A DNA stretch of 59,990 nt, taken from contig DBWM01000063.1 of the NCBI GenBank assembly GCA_002309015.1, positions 1 through 59,990 of the forward strand, given 5' to 3'. Each line of letters begins with the position of its first letter. Position 1 is the first letter of the stretch. The DNA comes from Myxococcales bacterium UBA1238. Lineage in GTDB: Bacteria; Myxococcota_A; Bradymonadia; UBA7976; UBA1532. The notes beneath the pieces are model-generated. The model did not search any database and was not told the DNA's origin. It worked only from the letters and a program-made list of their open reading frames with translations. The translations under genes and the position numbers were made by a program. Below are positions 50,468 to 59,857 of the stretch, piece by piece.

Positions 50468-53389
50468 TCACTCTTTCACCTTCTTCATCCGGATCCGGTA
50501 TGGCCCCTGATTCTGGATCTGACAGCTCGCCTGATCGCATCTTTCATATTGCGCAATGAAGGATTCCCGCTCGCCTTCGCACATGTCTGAGGCATACTCT
50601 TTGAGCGTCTTCAAATCGTAAATCGTTTTCCCTTTCAGCGTCCCGTAGGGATCAAAGAGATCGTTCGAGCAACCCTTCCAGCTGCAGAGCGCCTTGGGGC
50701 TGATGACAAAATAAAGCTTTTCTTTCTTCTTTGCCTTGTAAACCAGGGCTTCTTTTTCGCCTTCATCACAGAAGCAACCGAGCGGATCACGGCAATCGCA
50801 GGGCGCATAACTGTCGTCGATCCAATGCATCTTCTTTGGGGAACGCTGCTGCACCAATGCGGAGTAGCCTAAATTGCTCTCTGCTGTAAGCTTTTCACCT
50901 TGGTCGAGCTCGATCTCGAACCAGGCCGAAGGCATCCAGGGTGATTGATGGTCGAGCCTGATCGGCGTCTTTTTCGGAGTCTCAAAGTCGGACGCAAAAT
51001 CCTGGCCCGAGAATGTGAACTCGCCATTCTGATCAAACTGGACCTGAATGGGCTTTTTGGGGCTCTGTCCCTCTTCGGGCCTGCCTTTGGGCGCGCGGTC
51101 GCGGTGAATCTCGATCGCATATTTGGGATGCATCATCGGGGTTGAGAGGAGCTCCGCGTCGTCGCTTCCATCATTGATCACAAACTGCCAGCGGTTTCGC
51201 GATTCGATGGGGTACGCGAACTCGAGATGCACGGTCTCATCCGCTGAGGCCACATGGCTTTGTCCCCGGGGCAGATGCTCCGTATCGTAGCCCACCGCTT
51301 CGAGGAACCCGCATTGGGGCGCTGAAATGATGGGGCTCGGGCAGGCATTCGCTTTGCAATCAATCCGCGCGGAAAGAAGCTCCCCCTTTTTCAAGGGGAC
51401 ATCGAAATGCGCGTTCGGCACATCTTTGGTCAGAACGCAGGGCGAATCTTCAAAGGCCGTGAAATCGGCTGCAAAATCATCCCCTTGAAGGATCAGCGAA
51501 CGCTGATCCGGGCCCTCTCTGTCAAAGAAGGCTGCAATTGCAGCTTCTCTTTCTTCAAACGCCGGATCTGCTGCCAGGCGATCAACTGTGATTGCATAGA
51601 AGGGCTCCTTATGGTTTTGCCAGATCCGAAGCCGCACCGACTCGGCCTTGTGCGCGCGGTAGCGCATCCGGTTTGCGCCCTCGATGAGACTGCCGTAGCG
51701 CTCGACCTTGTTGGCCGCGTAAGCGAGTTTCTTTGCGCTTTGGATGTCATAAAGCTCTGCCTGAAGCCCGCCTTCGAGGGTCAGCTCAAAGCCTTCACCG
51801 CGATGCAGTGCGATTTCGATGTAAGCGTTGGGGCGGCTCCCTGCGGTGCGCCTGCCTTTAAAATCGGCGTCGAAATCTTCTCCTTCCAGAATGAGCGGAT
51901 CCCTTGAGAGGATGAAGGCGGTCTCATGGGTGAGCCCATCGCCGTCTGTTGCTGGCTGACAAATGGAGCCCTTTTGGGTCCTCGCGCAGAACCAGCCGGG
52001 CTCGGTTTTGCAATCTGAGCAGCCGTCGCCAGAGAGCTGGTTTCCGTCTTCGCATTCTTCGATGCCTTCCAGGAGGCCGTCGCCGCATTGGGGCTCATGG
52101 CGATGGAATGCCATCTTGAAGCGATTGTCGTCCCTTCGCTTGAGATAGAGGGTCATGTCTTCAGCAGCGATGAACTTTGAAAGATGGCGGTGATCGTCCT
52201 CTTTTATTTTGCGATGAAAGGCGAGCTGTTTGGATCCGTCGCCGCATCCGTCCCGGAGCTCCGGGAGGTAATAGGAAATCTCGTAGGGCGTCGTGATCGT
52301 TAAAGTTTCGCCTTTTTTGAGCTCAGCTGCATACCAGCTCGCGCGCTTGCTTTGGGACTGATCACCTCTGATCGTGAGATCGCCTTTGATCAGGATTGCG
52401 CTCTCGCAGCTTTCGCCTGCATCCGGTTCGAGCATGCATTCAGCGTTACACCCAAGCCCAGAGGCCGCGTTTGCCGTTTCGCATTGTTCGAAGCCGGTCA
52501 CTTCGCCATCGCCGCAGATGCTTTTCCGCCGTTCGACTTCGAAGAGGCTCGAATGTTTGGCGTTGCTTTCGAGGATGAAATGGCCGGTACCGGTGAAGTT
52601 CGAGACGAATCTGAAGCTTTGCAGGGGCTCATCTGAGAGATAGCCCGACTGCATCCAGTCTGAGACTTCGCAGCTTTCGACCTGATGGACGCTGTCGTAG
52701 GCGCCCATGCCCCAAAAGGAGATGCTGTCGCCGCGCTCGAGCGGGATATCGAGCCAGAATTCAGCGCGGTCGTCGTTTCCGTAATCGGTGACGCAGTGCT
52801 TTTGGCGGTGGAAGTTGTTTTCATATTGAGCGCTGAAGCTGTCGAAGCTTAAGGTCAAACGGTCACCGCGCATGACGAGGGGCTGATTGCAGCTTTTACC
52901 GAGGCTTTCATCGGTCTTGAGCGCGCAGGTTTGGCCGTCGTCCCAGAGTTCGAGGCCTTCGGCGTGGCCATCGCCGCATTTGGGGAGATGCTTTTCGATG
53001 CGGATTTGGTAAGGATCCTCAAAAGGCGCGTTCCAGGGCGCAATTTGAAAGTAGTAATGCCCCGATTCCCTGACGGTCGCCCGATAGCGGGGGTGATGTT
53101 CCCAGGCGTTTTTGGAATGCGGATCGGGGAAGGTGCTGCAGTCTTTGCCCCATTCGAAATGGAGCGAGGCGGTGTAAGGCGGTGAGACGTAGAAATCGAG
53201 GACTTCGCCCGCCTGGAGATCGGCCTGAAGGAGCGCGAAGTCGCCAAAGTCATCCTTGAGGGATTGGCCTTCAAAGAGCGCATGCCCCTGGGCATCGAAG
53301 GTGATTGCCCGCGCATCGTCGCAGGTTTTGGGGGCTGCAAGGGCGAGGGCAGGGCAGAGGAGCAGGGCGAGGAGGATTGCAGGGCGCAT
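50468..53389 (-). CDS. Large secreted DUF4215 protein, copy A2
   Basis: A 973-residue paralogue of A1. ATG 53389 (MRPAILLALLLCPALALA) is chosen, preceded by AAAGGA; the frame extends 23 codons further upstream without a signal. Same order of modules: GQSLKDDFGD, CGDGHAEGLELWDDGQ, CGDGEVTGFEQCETANAASG, CGDGLLEGIEECEDGNQLSG, GEDFDADFKG, GDDFAADFTA, GQDFASDFET and the terminal QNQGPYRIRMKK. A segment near the C-terminus is unusual in having an extra Cys pair cluster (CDCRDPLGCFCDEGEKE). Function unknown, secreted or surface-anchored through unknown means. A3 and A4 lie upstream on the same strand (84-bp gap to A3). Confidence 0.85.
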   Translation of the reverse strand: MRPAILLALLLCPALALAAPKTCDDARAITFDAQGHALFEGQSLKDDFGDFALLQADLQAGEVLDFYVSPPYTASLHFEWGKDCSTFPDPHSKNAWEHHPRYRATVRESGHYYFQIAPWNAPFEDPYQIRIEKHLPKCGDGHAEGLELWDDGQTCALKTDESLGKSCNQPLVMRGDRLTLSFDSFSAQYENNFHRQKHCVTDYGNDDRAEFWLDIPLERGDSISFWGMGAYDSVHQVESCEVSDWMQSGYLSDEPLQSFRFVSNFTGTGHFILESNAKHSSLFEVERRKSICGDGEVTGFEQCETANAASGLGCNAECMLEPDAGESCESAILIKGDLTIRGDQSQSKRASWYAAELKKGETLTITTPYEISYYLPELRDGCGDGSKQLAFHRKIKEDDHRHLSKFIAAEDMTLYLKRRDDNRFKMAFHRHEPQCGDGLLEGIEECEDGNQLSGDGCSDCKTEPGWFCARTQKGSICQPATDGDGLTHETAFILSRDPLILEGEDFDADFKGRRTAGSRPNAYIEIALHRGEGFELTLEGGLQAELYDIQSAKKLAYAANKVERYGSLIEGANRMRYRAHKAESVRLRIWQNHKEPFYAITVDRLAADPAFEEREAAIAAFFDREGPDQRSLILQGDDFAADFTAFEDSPCVLTKDVPNAHFDVPLKKGELLSARIDCKANACPSPIISAPQCGFLEAVGYDTEHLPRGQSHVASADETVHLEFAYPIESRNRWQFVINDGSDDAELLSTPMMHPKYAIEIHRDRAPKGRPEEGQSPKKPIQVQFDQNGEFTFSGQDFASDFETPKKTPIRLDHQSPWMPSAWFEIELDQGEKLTAESNLGYSALVQQRSPKKMHWIDDSYAPCDCRDPLGCFCDEGEKEALVYKAKKKEKLYFVISPKALCSWKGCSNDLFDPYGTLKGKTIYDLKTLKEYASDMCEGERESFIAQYERCDQASCQIQNQGPYRIRMKKVKE

Positions 53390-53473
53390 GGGCGGATCCT
53401 TTTCAAAAGACGCAATGGTCAAAGGATACCGCCCCGCGCATTTGGGGCAAAGAGGCAAGGGTTAAGGCGGGTG

Positions 53474-54901
53474 TCATTCCTTCCAGAGTTCAATCCGATA
53501 GGGTCCCTGATTGCGGATCCCGCAGCTCTTTTTGTCGCAGCGCTCGTAGACATACTGCCCAAAGTCGCGCTCGGCCTCGTTGTACTCGAGCAGCATCTCT
53601 CTGAAGGCAGCACCGCTGTATTTTCTTTGCCCTTTCAATATCTGATGAGGCAGAAGCCCATATTCCCTGCACCCTTCCCAAAGACAATTGACTTCAGGGC
53701 TGACCACAAAATAGATGCGTTCATCCTTCTTTGCCTCATATTCCAAAGGCAGTTTGAGCCGTTCCTTCCTTGCCATCTCATCAGATTGCCACTCTTCCTG
53801 ATTGTAAGGGCTCCAGTCATCTGAAATCCATTGCGCAGATTTCTGAATCCGCACCAGAGCGAAATGCCCCAAATTGCTCTTTGCCTTCAGTTTTTCGCCC
53901 GCTTTCAGATCGACCGCGACAAAGGCCGAAGGCATCCAGGGCAGCTTCCGATTAATCTTAATCTGAGGCTGCTTCGGTGTCGCAAAATCATCTGCAAAGT
54001 TGGCGCCCTGGACGACAAATCGCCCTTCCTGATCAAAGCTGGCCAGGATCGGCTTCTTTGGATTCTGACCCAGAAGAAGCTTTGAAGGCGGTCTTCGATC
54101 GCGGATCATCTCGATCTGATAACCCGAATCGACGAGGCCTTTGTAATGTTCGACCGGATAATGATCCCAGGCTTCAGTCCTCTCGTTCTCCCTCTTTCGC
54201 GTGCGGAGGGACCAGGCGATCTCGACGTAAATCTTTTCCTTCTTTTGGGACCTGTAACTTCGGGCCAGCGGGTTCTTCTCATAATCGTAGCCGATGTCAT
54301 CCTGCATGCCGCAGGCGGGGTGCGATCGCATCTCGTATTTCTCGGTCAGAGGCTCAGGTTTACGGGTAGAGATCGCGGGCACCGGGCATTGATCCCTGAA
54401 GCAGGAGACGCGAACGGAGAAGAGCTCGCCCGGGTTCAAATCGATCTCAAATTTTGCGTTGGGAGAATCCCGAAAGAGGACGCAGGGCGAATCGGGATCG
54501 ACTTTGAAATCCTTTGAGAAGCTCAGGCCTTTGAGGGTGAGCTCGCGGTGATCCGGACCTTCCCCGGCCTGGAAAGCGTCGATCTGTTGCAGGCGCTCGT
54601 CGGGCGACTTTTGGCAGAGGGATTTCTCGCCGTTCAGGCTGCATTCAAAGCCGGGTTCAATCTCGCAATCTTTGGAGCAGCCGTCGCCGGAGATCTCGTT
54701 TTGATCGTCGCATTGTTCCGGATCCTCTTTCTTTCCGTCGCCGCATTGAGGGCGAGGCGGTTCCTTCTGCAACTCCGCATCGATTTTGAGGGTGGGCATT
54801 TCTGAAGGCGTGCTGTCCGGTGCATCGGCGTCGGTATTTTGTGTCTGGGAACAGGAAACCTGAAAGGAGAACATCAGCATCAAAAAGAAAATGGATCGCA
54901 T
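53474..54901 (-). CDS. Short DUF4215 paralogue, copy A3
   Basis: A 475-residue relative that corresponds to the C-terminal half of A1/A2/A4. Its signal (MRSIFFLMLMFSFQVSC) ends in a lipobox-like Cys and is followed by an Asp/Pro/Thr/Glu spacer, so it may be lipid-anchored while the others are not. It has one DUF4215 module (CGDGKKEDPEQCDDQNEISG) followed by two G-x-x-F-x-x-DF modules (GLSFSKDF, GANFADDF) and the terminal QGPYRIELWKE. It probably arose by duplication and N-terminal loss or by a new promoter/signal joined to the C-half. Located 158 bp downstream of A4. Confidence 0.8.
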   Translation of the reverse strand: MRSIFFLMLMFSFQVSCSQTQNTDADAPDSTPSEMPTLKIDAELQKEPPRPQCGDGKKEDPEQCDDQNEISGDGCSKDCEIEPGFECSLNGEKSLCQKSPDERLQQIDAFQAGEGPDHRELTLKGLSFSKDFKVDPDSPCVLFRDSPNAKFEIDLNPGELFSVRVSCFRDQCPVPAISTRKPEPLTEKYEMRSHPACGMQDDIGYDYEKNPLARSYRSQKKEKIYVEIAWSLRTRKRENERTEAWDHYPVEHYKGLVDSGYQIEMIRDRRPPSKLLLGQNPKKPILASFDQEGRFVVQGANFADDFATPKQPQIKINRKLPWMPSAFVAVDLKAGEKLKAKSNLGHFALVRIQKSAQWISDDWSPYNQEEWQSDEMARKERLKLPLEYEAKKDERIYFVVSPEVNCLWEGCREYGLLPHQILKGQRKYSGAAFREMLLEYNEAERDFGQYVYERCDKKSCGIRNQGPYRIELWKE

Positions 54902-55059
54902 ATTCGCTCCCCTGAGATCGATCAGCGCTCCTGAGCATGAATCATTTCAGGAATGCCATCAAGAAAGCAGAGCAGGGAAAGCAAAACTTTGAAAGGATGC
55001 GAAGGGAAAACAGGGCTTAAGCTTCATCTCTCCGGTTCGGGACGCGAGCGCACCGGGCC

Positions 55060-58059
55060 TCATTCTTTCCAGAGTTCAAACCGGTAGGGACCCTGGTTTT
55101 GGATCCCGCAGCTTCGTTTGTCGCAGCGCTTGTATTCCTGCATGAAGATGTAGCGTTCGCCCTCGCTGAAATCGCTCGCCTCTTTTCTGAGCTCCTGTGG
55201 GGTGTAATAGGGAAGCCCTTTCAGAGCGAGATACGGGTTGGTCGCAGACTCTTTGCAGCCTAACGCGATGCAGTGAGTCTCGGGACTGACCACAAAATAG
55301 ATGCGCTCATCTTTGGAGGCCTGATATTCCAGGGGCAGTTTGAGCTGTTCCTTTCGTTCCATCTCTTTGGACTGATCCTCCTCCTGATGGTAGGGGCTCC
55401 AGTCATCTGAAATCCATTCTGCGTTTTTTGAAATCCGCACCAGGGCGTAATGGCCCATGCTGCTCTTTGCCTTCAGTTTCTCGCCCGCTTTCAGATCGAC
55501 CGCGACGAAGGCCGAAGGCATCCAGGGCATCTTGCGATCGATCTTGAGCTGCGGGTTCTTAGGGGTTGCAAAGTCTTCTGCAAAATCATCGCCCTGAATG
55601 ACCGCTTTCCCGTCCTGATCGAACTGGGCGACGAGCGGCTTTTTTGGATTCTGACCAAGGGGAAGCCTTGCCCTTTGTCCGCGGTTCCTGATCATCCGAA
55701 TCTGATAGGGGCGATCGAGCTTTGTGGTGTAGAGGGCATTGGGTTGCGCGTAGCCAGACCAGAACTCGGTTTCAAAGTTGTTGCGGGTCAGGATCGGTGG
55801 GGCAATCTCGATTCGGATTTTCTCGCGCTTTTTGGCCGTATAGCTCTGGCCTTTGGGGTGAAAGCGCATCGAGTAGCCTAAGCCTTCGAAGAGGCCGCAG
55901 CGGTATTGCGTGTTGGGACAGCCTTCTTTTTGGGTGCAGGCGCTCACTTCGATCGAGGGGATCGGGCAAATTTCGCCTGTGCATTCGACGGAGACCGAGA
56001 GATGTTCGCCGGGTTCAAGCCAGAGTTCAAACTGGGCGTTCGGCGGATCGGTCAAAAGAGCGCAGGCGGAGTCTTTGGGCGCTGCGAAATCCTCTGCAAA
56101 GTGATCGCCTTTGAGGGTGATCGCTCTTCGTTCCGGGCCATCGTCGCTTAAGAAGGCTGTAAGCGCGCGTTCTCTCTCTTCGTAGGCTTCATCCCTGGGC
56201 AGGCGATCGAGCGTGATCGCGTAGGGCGGATGCGCCATCCGTTTCCAGCTGCTCCAGAGGAAATGCTTAAATTTGAGGGCGCTTTGGATCTTCAGGAGCA
56301 GATCCTCCTGATCGTTGGTCGCGCGGTAGCGCATCTGCTTTCGGCCTGTGCCCTCGTAGTCAAACTGGTAGTCGGCCGCATAGAGGATGGGGCGTTCCTG
56401 GCCTTTGAGGAGCAGTTCAGCGTTCAGGCGACCGCTTTGGAGATCGAGTTCGAAGCCTTCCCCGCGCTGGAGTTTGAGGGCGATGTAGGCGGTTGCGGTT
56501 TCGCTCGGCTTTTGGCCTTCAAAATCCAAATCAAATTGCTCGCCTGCAAGGCGCAGATGCTGTGACTGGAGCTGAAATGCGGTTTCGACGGTCTTGCCAT
56601 CGCCTAAAAGGCCCTCGATGCAGGCGGATCCCTTTTCGGATTTGGGGCAGAACCAGCCCGGTTCGACCTGGCAGGCGCTGTCGCAGCCATCGCCTGAGAT
56701 CTGGTTTCGATCGTCGCATTCTTCGAGCCCTTCGATTTGGCCGTCGCCGCATTGGGAGAGATGGCGGATGTAATGCAGATCCTCTCCAAGCTGGGAGCGA
56801 TCGATGTAGAGGATCATGTCTTTGGGGGCGGCGAAGGCGTGGAGGTAGCCCTGGGAATCCTTTTCGTGCAGGTCGTTCAGATGAAACTTTGCTGAATCTG
56901 CGTTGCAGCCGTCGCGCAGGGCTTCTTTTTCGGAGAGAAATTCCGAGCCAGCGGTAAGGTTTAAGATCTCGCCTTTTTTGAGACCAAGTTTCAGCCATTT
57001 GGGGTAGTCGGGGTGACCTTTATCATGGCGCAGGGAGAGGCTCTCGTAGATGGGAAGAGCGGTCTCGCAGGTTTCGCCGGCGCCGGGGTTCAGTTTGCAG
57101 CCTTCTGTGCAGCCTTCGTCGGTCGGGCGGGGGCCCAGGTCGCATTGTTCGGGACCTGAGATCAGGGCGTCGCCGCAGAGGGGGCGATGGCGTTCGACCT
57201 CGATCCAGCCTGAAGATGTTGCGTTGCTTTCGAGCAGCAGATGGACGGTTTCGGACTCTTTGGCGATGAACTCAAAAGCTTCATCCCGGCGTTCATTCAG
57301 ATATTTCGACCTTACACAGTCTGAGACACCGCAGGCGGAGATTTGGTGGAGGGTGGATCCGCTGCTCATCATGCCCCAAATCGCGACGACATCGCCTTTT
57401 TGAAGGGGGAGATCGAGCCAGAATTCGCGATCCTGATCGTCGTTGTAGTCGCGGACGCAGTGGGATTGGCGGTGGAAGCGGTTTTCGTAATGGGTGGAGA
57501 AGTCGTCGAAGGACAAGATCAGGTGATCGCCGCGCAGGACGAGGGGGTTTTCGCAGGTTTGGCCGGGGTAGGGATCGGTTTTGAGGGTGCAGATCTGGCC
57601 GTCGTCCCAGAGTTCGGGGCCTTCGGCCAGGCCGTCTCCGCATTGGGGCAGATGTTTTTTGAGCGTGATCGCGTAGGGCGATTTGAGGTTGCGCTCGGTG
57701 GAGGAGATGCGGAGGTAGAAGCGGCCATCGTGGGGGGCGGTCATCAGGTAGCGGTGGTGCATGCTCCAGCCATCGAGGGAATCGATCGGTTTGAAGGAAC
57801 AGTCTTCCCGCCAGTCGAACATGAGGAAATGCTGGTCGTGATCGGACTGGACCGACAAATCGACGATTTCGCCGGCTTTGAGATCGACTGCAAAGAGGGC
57901 TTGTGAGCCGAAATCCTCAGCGATGGACTGGCCTTTGAATTCGGCCTGATGGGTGTGATCGAAGGAGACGAGATGGGCGCCGTCGCAGATGGAGGATTCC
58001 GCAAAGGCGGACTGGGCAGAGAGGGCGAGAACAAAGGACCAGGCGAGCGTGCGCATCAT
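55060..58059 (-). CDS. Large secreted DUF4215 protein, copy A4
   Basis: A roughly 999-residue paralogue of A1 and A2. I place the start at the ATG pair 58059/58056 (MMRTLAWSFVLALSAQSAFA); the longer open frame to 58362 runs through the hairpin array and is Gly/Pro/Arg-rich noise. Modules: GQSIAEDFGS, CGDGLAEGPELWDDGQ, CGDALISGPEQCDLGPRPTD, CGDGQIEGLEECDDRNQISG, GEQFDLDFEG, GDHFAEDFAA, GDDFAEDFAT and the terminal QNQGPYRFELWKE. Cys residues flanking the modules probably form disulfides outside the cell. Divergent from FGE copy 2 across the hairpin array. No Shine-Dalgarno is obvious. Confidence 0.83.
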   Translation of the reverse strand: MMRTLAWSFVLALSAQSAFAESSICDGAHLVSFDHTHQAEFKGQSIAEDFGSQALFAVDLKAGEIVDLSVQSDHDQHFLMFDWREDCSFKPIDSLDGWSMHHRYLMTAPHDGRFYLRISSTERNLKSPYAITLKKHLPQCGDGLAEGPELWDDGQICTLKTDPYPGQTCENPLVLRGDHLILSFDDFSTHYENRFHRQSHCVRDYNDDQDREFWLDLPLQKGDVVAIWGMMSSGSTLHQISACGVSDCVRSKYLNERRDEAFEFIAKESETVHLLLESNATSSGWIEVERHRPLCGDALISGPEQCDLGPRPTDEGCTEGCKLNPGAGETCETALPIYESLSLRHDKGHPDYPKWLKLGLKKGEILNLTAGSEFLSEKEALRDGCNADSAKFHLNDLHEKDSQGYLHAFAAPKDMILYIDRSQLGEDLHYIRHLSQCGDGQIEGLEECDDRNQISGDGCDSACQVEPGWFCPKSEKGSACIEGLLGDGKTVETAFQLQSQHLRLAGEQFDLDFEGQKPSETATAYIALKLQRGEGFELDLQSGRLNAELLLKGQERPILYAADYQFDYEGTGRKQMRYRATNDQEDLLLKIQSALKFKHFLWSSWKRMAHPPYAITLDRLPRDEAYEERERALTAFLSDDGPERRAITLKGDHFAEDFAAPKDSACALLTDPPNAQFELWLEPGEHLSVSVECTGEICPIPSIEVSACTQKEGCPNTQYRCGLFEGLGYSMRFHPKGQSYTAKKREKIRIEIAPPILTRNNFETEFWSGYAQPNALYTTKLDRPYQIRMIRNRGQRARLPLGQNPKKPLVAQFDQDGKAVIQGDDFAEDFATPKNPQLKIDRKMPWMPSAFVAVDLKAGEKLKAKSSMGHYALVRISKNAEWISDDWSPYHQEEDQSKEMERKEQLKLPLEYQASKDERIYFVVSPETHCIALGCKESATNPYLALKGLPYYTPQELRKEASDFSEGERYIFMQEYKRCDKRSCGIQNQGPYRFELWKE

Positions 58060-58161
58060 CGGCGTAACCCCAGGCGGAAGCGTGATCAGGTTTTTAATAT
58101 GCTGTCCTCGTTTTGAAAAGACGAACGGGATTCCTAAGGGCCCCCGGCCCTTAGGCGGGGT

Positions 58162-58303
58162 CTGGGGCAGCGCCCCAGAAATTTCCCATCCTCCCCACGG
58201 GGTTTGGGGCGTAGCCCCAAAGAGAAAACCTTTTTTCCCGGGGCCTGGGGCGGAGCCCCAGAAACCAGCACCATCCTCCCGGGGTTTGGGGCGGAGCCCC
58301 AAA
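58162..58303. repeat. Four palindromic REP-like units at about 41-bp spacing
   Basis: Perfect 7-8 bp stems with three-base loops: CTGGGGC/GCCCCAG (58162-58178), TTTGGGGC/GCCCCAAA (58203-58221), CTGGGGC/GCCCCAG (58245-58261) and TTTGGGGC/GCCCCAAA (58285-58303), centred 41-42 bp apart and alternating in arm type. Units 2 and 4 share the flank AGAGAAAACCTT. They fill the divergent spacer of A4 and FGE copy 2. The spurious Gly/Pro-rich reading frames through them are a known artefact of such GC-rich hairpins. Confidence 0.9.
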
Positions 58304-58381
58304 GAGAAAACCTTCCTTAACTTCTGCTTGCCCTTTATAGTGCCTTTCACGAAACCAAACACTCCAATGGAGGCGCGAGAG

Positions 58382-59857
58382 ATGTCCCAAAAGAATACCC
58401 CTGAATCTTTTCAAATCGAGATGGTGCCCATTGTGGGCGATACGTTCACCATGGGCGGGACCGCAAAACTCTACGCGGATCACTACTATGACCGGATCTC
58501 CTGCTGGGCGGACGATTTGACGCCCATCCGCGAGGTGACGGTGCCGGACTTTGAGATCTCCAGATACCCGATCACGGTCGGTCAATATCGGAAGGCGGTC
58601 GAATGCGGAGCCTGCAACCCGCCACAGGAGGGCTGGAGCGAGGCGCCTGGAGAGGATGAAGATCGGCCGATTCGGGGAATTCTCGTTCGGGATGCCGAGC
58701 AGTTTGCGGCCTTTTTGGGCTGTCGTCTGCTTTCAGAGGTCGAATGGGAATATGCGATTGCGGGGCCTCACCTGAGGCATTATGCGTGGGGCTGGAGCAG
58801 GCCCGATTACTCCACGCTGATCGGGGCGGAAATCGACTCAGAGTCCGACGGGCAGGCGCTGCTCCAGCAGTACAGCAAGGAGCAGTTGCTTCAGACCAAC
58901 CTGACAAAGCGTGCAGCGGAGATCACAGGTCCTGGGGAGGACGATTGCACACCCGAGGGCGTCTGCCATTTTTACCTTTCCTTCGAACTGGTGGCCGATA
59001 ACTGGTCCTGTTGCTACTGCAATGGCTATGATCTTAAACGCTACGGCATCCCCCTCGACGAGAAGCCTTATCGGATATCTCGCGACACCGAGCGGGTTCT
59101 CCGGTGCGACGCGCTCAACCGGCGCCCCATCAGGCTGGAGAATGGGACCGGGTTCATCTTCCGCATCGCGCGGAGCTGCGCACTCGGTTCCGAGGAGAGG
59201 AAAGCGCTTCAGGAAAAGCGGGATCGGGGAGAAGAGCGCGATCGGATGCGTTTTGAGGCACAGCGCGAGCGGCTCAGGGAGATGTACAGCCAATATCTAA
59301 AGGCCCGGGATGGGGAGCGGCCTTTGGAGGAACGCGAAGCTTTTGGCCGGGAGATTGGTCTCGAGTTTGTGGCGCTTCCGGCGGGGCGTTTTTATGCGGG
59401 TGAGCTGAAGAGTTCTGACGAAGCAGAGCCCGAGGACGGCGATTTCGTAAAGGAGATGCCCGCCTTCGAGATTGGCAAATATCCGGTGACCGTAGGGCAG
59501 ATGCGGGAGGCGGTGCGGCGGGGGTATTGTCCTCATCCGTCGACCGATGTGGAGAAGACCAACTATACGGAGGAGCCGGGCGAGAGCGATCGCCATCCGG
59601 TCAAATGCAGTCTGCAGGTCGCGCGGGCCTTTGCCAAAGCGGTTGGGGGTCGCCTGCCCTGCGACAGTGAATGGCTTTATGCGGCGCGTGGGGTGGAGGG
59701 TCGCCTGTTTCCCTGGGGGGACGATGAGCCGACGGACGCGCATGCCAACTTTGGTTCCCCTGCGCGTCGGGGCGAAGCGAGGCTGACCGATGTCGATGCT
59801 CATCCTTTGGGGGCGACGCCTGAGGGGGTTTTCGATCATGGCGGGCAACATGTGTGA
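58382..59857 (+). CDS. Tandem FGE/SUMF1-fold protein, copy 2 (frameshifted C-terminus)
   Basis: Paralogue of the 48584-50356 gene over its first 485 residues. ATG 58382 follows GGAGG at eight bases, in the short palindrome CTCCAATGGAG. The two SUMF1-like modules are recognisable (MVPIVGDTFTMGG, FEISRYPITVGQYRKAVE, RLLSEVEWEYA; LPAGRFYAGEL, FEIGKYPVTVGQMREAV, GRLPCDSEWLYAARG). At the point where copy 1 reads FDLAGNVLEMTELDE, this copy reads FDHGGQHV and stops. One extra base near 59838 (GATCATGG for GATCTGG) causes this; the other frame continues as AGNMCEMTELDQ. It is either a disrupted gene or a sequencing error close to the contig edge. Confidence 0.7.
   Translation: MSQKNTPESFQIEMVPIVGDTFTMGGTAKLYADHYYDRISCWADDLTPIREVTVPDFEISRYPITVGQYRKAVECGACNPPQEGWSEAPGEDEDRPIRGILVRDAEQFAAFLGCRLLSEVEWEYAIAGPHLRHYAWGWSRPDYSTLIGAEIDSESDGQALLQQYSKEQLLQTNLTKRAAEITGPGEDDCTPEGVCHFYLSFELVADNWSCCYCNGYDLKRYGIPLDEKPYRISRDTERVLRCDALNRRPIRLENGTGFIFRIARSCALGSEERKALQEKRDRGEERDRMRFEAQRERLREMYSQYLKARDGERPLEEREAFGREIGLEFVALPAGRFYAGELKSSDEAEPEDGDFVKEMPAFEIGKYPVTVGQMREAVRRGYCPHPSTDVEKTNYTEEPGESDRHPVKCSLQVARAFAKAVGGRLPCDSEWLYAARGVEGRLFPWGDDEPTDAHANFGSPARRGEARLTDVDAHPLGATPEGVFDHGGQHV

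Noticed and set aside
57989..58381. Long N-terminal extensions of FGE copy 2 and of DUF4215 A4 across the hairpin array
   Set aside because: The extra residues are Gly/Pro/Arg-rich products of GC-rich palindromes, lack ribosome sites and would precede the A4 signal peptide; the paralogues lack them.
48584..59857. Diversity-generating retroelement with FGE-fold variable proteins
   Set aside because: FGE/C-type-lectin folds are common DGR targets, but no reverse transcriptase, template repeat or adenine-biased differences between the two copies are seen.
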